Shown piece by piece: positions 41,539 to 43,551 of a DNA stretch of 43,551 nt. The notes below the pieces were generated by a model. That model saw only the letters and a program-made list of their open reading frames with translations. It ran no database searches and had not been told where the DNA came from. The stretch is from Pseudomonadota bacterium (GTDB lineage Bacteria; Chloroflexota; UBA6077; JAJPHF01). The stretch is taken from the NCBI GenBank assembly GCA_021325365.1, contig JAJPHF010000038.1, positions 1-43,551 of the forward strand. The letters are read 5' to 3'. The position numbers and the translations under genes are program-made. Each line of letters opens with the position of its first letter. The first letter of the stretch is position 1.

Positions 41539-42657
41539 ATGAGCGGCCCCCCCGACGCCCCGCGCGCCCACGAGCGCCTGTACGTCGCCATCCTGGCCGG
41601 CGGCAGCGGCACGCGGCTCTGGCCGCTCAGCCGCACGCAGCGGCCTAAGCAGCTCCTGCCCCTCGCCGGCGAGCGCACGCTGATTCAGGACACGTTCGAC
41701 CGTGTGGCGCCCCTGGTCGCGCCCGAGCGCGTGCTGGTCCTCACCGACCAGACCCTCGCGCCCCAGGTGCGCGCGCAGCTGCCCGAGGTGCCGGCGGCCA
41801 ACGTGCTCATCGAGCCGGCCCGGCGCGGTACGGCGGGTGCGCTCGCCCTGGCGGCCCTGTGGGTGCGCGAGCGCGACCCCCACGGTGTCATCGCCTGTCT
41901 CAGCTCCGACCACGTCATCCCGAACGCCGCGGAGTTCCGCCGCACGCTCGGCGTAGCCGCGACGGCGGCCGCCGAGGGCCGCTACCTGCTCACGCTCGGC
42001 ATCCAGCCCACCCAGCCTGCCACGCAGTACGGCTACATCGAGGTCGCCGAGCAGCTTTCCGAGGTCGATGGCTACCCCATCTACCACGTCGCGCGCTTCG
42101 TCGAGAAGCCCGACCGGCCGGTGGCCGAGGCGTACCTGCGCGGCGGCCGCCACCTGTGGAACAGCGGCATCTTCATCTGGCGCGCGGACACCATCCTCGC
42201 CCAGTTCGCCGAGCTGATGCCCCACCTCTACGCCACGCTCGACCCGCTCGGCCCCGCCCTCGGCTCGCCCGAGGGCGCCGCTGCCCTCGCCGCCGCCTAC
42301 CCCACCATCGAGGTCCAGACCATCGACTACGGCATCCTGGAGCGCGCGCCCGACGTCGCGGTGGTGCCGGCCCGCTTCGCCTGGAGCGACGTGGGTAGTT
42401 GGAGCGAACTCTACGACGTGCTGCCCCACGACGGCAGCCAGAACGTCCTGCGCGGCCAACATCTCGCGCTCGACACCACCGGCGCGCTGATCTACAGCGA
42501 GACGAGTGGCCGGACCGTCGTGGCCCTCGGCCTGGAAGACCTCGTCGTCGTCGACACGCCCGACGTGCTGCTTATCTGCCCGCGCAGCCGCACCCAGGAA
42601 GTCAAGCGCCTCGTCGAGTGGCTCGAAGGCGACCCCCGCTTCTCCCACCTCCTCTAG
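41539..42657 (+). CDS. manC: Mannose-1-phosphate guanylyltransferase
   Basis: A 372-residue nucleotidyltransferase that makes GDP-mannose from mannose 1-phosphate and GTP. The signature AGGSGTRLWPLSRTQRPKQL starts near residue 20; FVEKPD and LWNSGIFIW follow, and AWSDVGSW marks the sugar-binding part. The C-terminal isomerase domain of bifunctional ManC/AlgA proteins is absent, so this is the short monofunctional form. It shares a transcription unit with the glycosyltransferase and is the last gene before the repeat-rich end of the window. Confidence 0.93.
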   Translation: MSGPPDAPRAHERLYVAILAGGSGTRLWPLSRTQRPKQLLPLAGERTLIQDTFDRVAPLVAPERVLVLTDQTLAPQVRAQLPEVPAANVLIEPARRGTAGALALAALWVRERDPHGVIACLSSDHVIPNAAEFRRTLGVAATAAAEGRYLLTLGIQPTQPATQYGYIEVAEQLSEVDGYPIYHVARFVEKPDRPVAEAYLRGGRHLWNSGIFIWRADTILAQFAELMPHLYATLDPLGPALGSPEGAAALAAAYPTIEVQTIDYGILERAPDVAVVPARFAWSDVGSWSELYDVLPHDGSQNVLRGQHLALDTTGALIYSETSGRTVVALGLEDLVVVDTPDVLLICPRSRTQEVKRLVEWLEGDPRFSHLL

Positions 42658-42686
42658 CCCCCGCGGGCGCGCAAGGCGAGCCGCCA

Positions 42687-42884
42687 ACGTCTCGTAGGGG
42701 CGGCCTCGTGATCGCCCGCCACGTCTCGTAGGGGCGGCCCTCGTGGTTGCCCGCCACGTCTCGTAGGAGCGGCTCTCGTAGCATCTGCTCCAACCAATTC
42801 AGAAGTTTCGTAGGAGGGGGGCATGCCCGCCACCGGGGCTGGGCACCAAGGTCACGTAGGGGCGGGTCTCGTGCCCGCCCGCGG
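42687..42884. repeat. Hairpin repeats of about 34-35 bp
   Basis: ACGTCTCGTAGG occurs at 42687, 42721 and 42756 (periods 34 and 35), each followed by GGCGG-like and CGCCC-like arms that can fold back. Degenerate copies follow at about 42808-42832 and 42851-42884 (CGTAGGGGCGGGTCTCGTGC, then CCGCCC). The arrangement is tandem for three units and then spaced. Confidence 0.85.
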
Positions 42885-43020
42885 CCCGCGGGCCGCAGCC
42901 CCCGGCGTCCGCCGACCGCTCAATCTGGCTGCAAACCGCTGCAGGAGAGGCAGGGCCGGGGCTCGTCCCCTGCCGCCCGGCCGCCGCACCCGGCCGCCCC
43001 ACCGCCCAGCCACCGGCGGA

Positions 43021-43056
43021 AATGACTCGTGGGGGCGGGTTTCCTACCCGCCCGCG
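43021..43056. repeat. Further hairpin repeat copy
   Basis: GGGGGCGGGT-TTCCT-ACCCGCCC forms a stem of about 8 bp and matches the copy at 42851-42884 in its arms. Confidence 0.75.
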
Positions 43057-43062
43057 GCCTGT

Positions 43063-43257
43063 GGCGCGGGATACTACAGCGCCACTGCCCCCGTCCCGGC
43101 GCCGGCGCTACCGGGAGGGCCGGCCCAGCGGGGGCTTGGGGCGCGGGATACTACAGCGCCACTGCCCCCGTCCCGGCGCCGGCGCTACCGGGAGGGCCGG
43201 CCCAGCGGGAGCCTGGGGCGCGGAATACCGCAAGCGCCACTGCCGCCACCCCGGCGC
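43063..43257. repeat. 77-bp tandem repeat, about 2.5 copies
   Basis: Units start at 43063, 43140 and 43217, exactly 77 bases apart. The first two are nearly identical (GGCGCGGGATACTACAGCGC, then CACTGCCCCC, through GAGGGCCGGCCCAGCGGG); the third is diverged and ends after about 41 bases. Part of the unit recurs inverted at 34419-34446. Confidence 0.93.
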
Positions 43258-43408
43258 CGCGCACCACGGCCCACGCGCGCCACCCGGACCCCGCCCCTCC
43301 CGAAATCGTCTCTATAGATAGCAACCCCCACACCCTATTCACGACAGGAGGTGCCCCGACAGAATCCAGCCTGGCAGTCCGCCCGAGCCACCCGAGCGGG
43401 GCCACTGT

Positions 43409-43457
43409 CCCTCTCCCCCCTTCCCTATCAGGGAAGGGGGGCCGGGGGGGGTAGGTC
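43409..43457. repeat. Palindromic G/C element
   Basis: A 12-bp perfect stem (CCCCCCTTCCCT at 43415-43426 with AGGGAAGGGGGG at 43430-43441, loop ATC) followed by CCGGGGGGGGTAGGT. The right part matches the right end of the element inside the sbcC-like gene (39595-39611). Confidence 0.85.
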
Positions 43458-43551
43458 CCGGCCGTCCCAGGCGCGGCCGCCCCGCTCCCACCCGTCGCGG
43501 CCCTCCCAGATGCGGGCCTCCCTGCCCTTGCGGTAAGGCCACCCCATCGCT

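Larger units (their letters stand above)
42658..43551. other. Gene-free repeat region at the window end
   Basis: About 894 bases with no gene that I can support; open frames here are translations of repeats. It contains hairpin repeats (42687-42884 and 43021-43056), a 77-bp tandem repeat (43063-43257), a palindromic element (43409-43457) and an A/T-richer patch around 43300-43360. A leftward 39-codon frame (43428-43547), stopped inside the palindromic element, could be the truncated end of something beyond the edge. Confidence 0.7.

Noticed and set aside
42687..42790. The 34-35 base repeats as a CRISPR array
   Set aside because: No unique spacers of regular length; the whole unit repeats.
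43428..43547. A 39-codon leftward frame at the window end as a gene
   Set aside because: It ends inside a palindromic element and has no recognisable domain; its upstream part is outside the window, so it cannot be judged.
1..43551. tRNA, rRNA or known riboswitch genes
   Set aside because: I looked for typical T-arm/CCA patterns, rRNA cores and common riboswitch motifs and saw none, but this was by eye only.

Overview
The window is 43.5 kb of very GC-rich DNA (by eye about 70% or more, with strong G/C at third codon positions). It looks like chromosomal sequence of an uncultured soil or sediment bacterium. Chloroflexota is my best guess. This is an inference from the gene repertoire (expanded NitT/TauT-type binding proteins, GH15 glucoamylase, Uma2 and phage-ABA-sandwich-like proteins) and from the abundance of short G/C palindromic repeats; no rRNA or other marker gene is present to prove it. 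I saw no tRNA, rRNA, CRISPR array, transposase, phage structural gene or transcription regulator.

Layout. (1) 1-6629: an aromatic-acid module resembling phthalate degradation. It has two divergent Rieske oxygenases (one cut by the window edge), a 4,5-dihydroxyphthalate decarboxylase-like protein, a UbiD decarboxylase, a Uma2 protein and a Gfo/Idh/MocA dehydrogenase of the phthalate-dihydrodiol type. (2) 6638-9453: a two-gene ABC importer (double permease plus ATPase) with a good promoter but no matching binding protein. (3) 9548-21530: the most unusual part. Five NitT/TauT (SsuA/NMT1-like) lipoproteins are interleaved with three bicupins of the gentisate-dioxygenase type, a TenA/PqqC-like iron oxidase and an orphan EutA-like reactivase, in two divergent blocks and with no ABC ATPase or permease of the NitT/TauT class. 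An SDR and an NDH-2 follow (21648-23809). (4) 23855-25783: a secreted repeat protein with a PEP-CTERM-like tail and two small genes. (5) 25853-30163: GMC oxidoreductase, SMP-30 lactonase and PoxB-like enzyme in one leftward operon. (6) 30432-35593: GH15 glucoamylase, two surface proteins of unknown function and a sixth NitT/TauT binding protein. (7) 35786-40499: a TrmO-FmdE fusion and an SbcD/SbcC-like (YhaO/YhaN-like) pair. (8) 40774-42657: a family 2 glycosyltransferase and ManC. (9) 42658-43551: repeats only.

How it works together. The first 21 kb reads as uptake and oxidative breakdown of small aromatic or carboxylated compounds: binding proteins capture them, Rieske and cupin dioxygenases attack them, and dehydrogenases and decarboxylases process the products. 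The specific substrates are not readable from sequence.

The second theme is a family of short palindromic G/C repeats. They lie between genes, supply a ribosome-binding site (sbcC-like gene), form five 36-nt in-frame units at the N-terminus of the EutA-like protein, and form a 161-bp in-frame insert in the SbcC-like protein. Several long perfect hairpins (a 23-bp stem at 34222-34270 and an 18-bp stem at 20350-20392) are also present.
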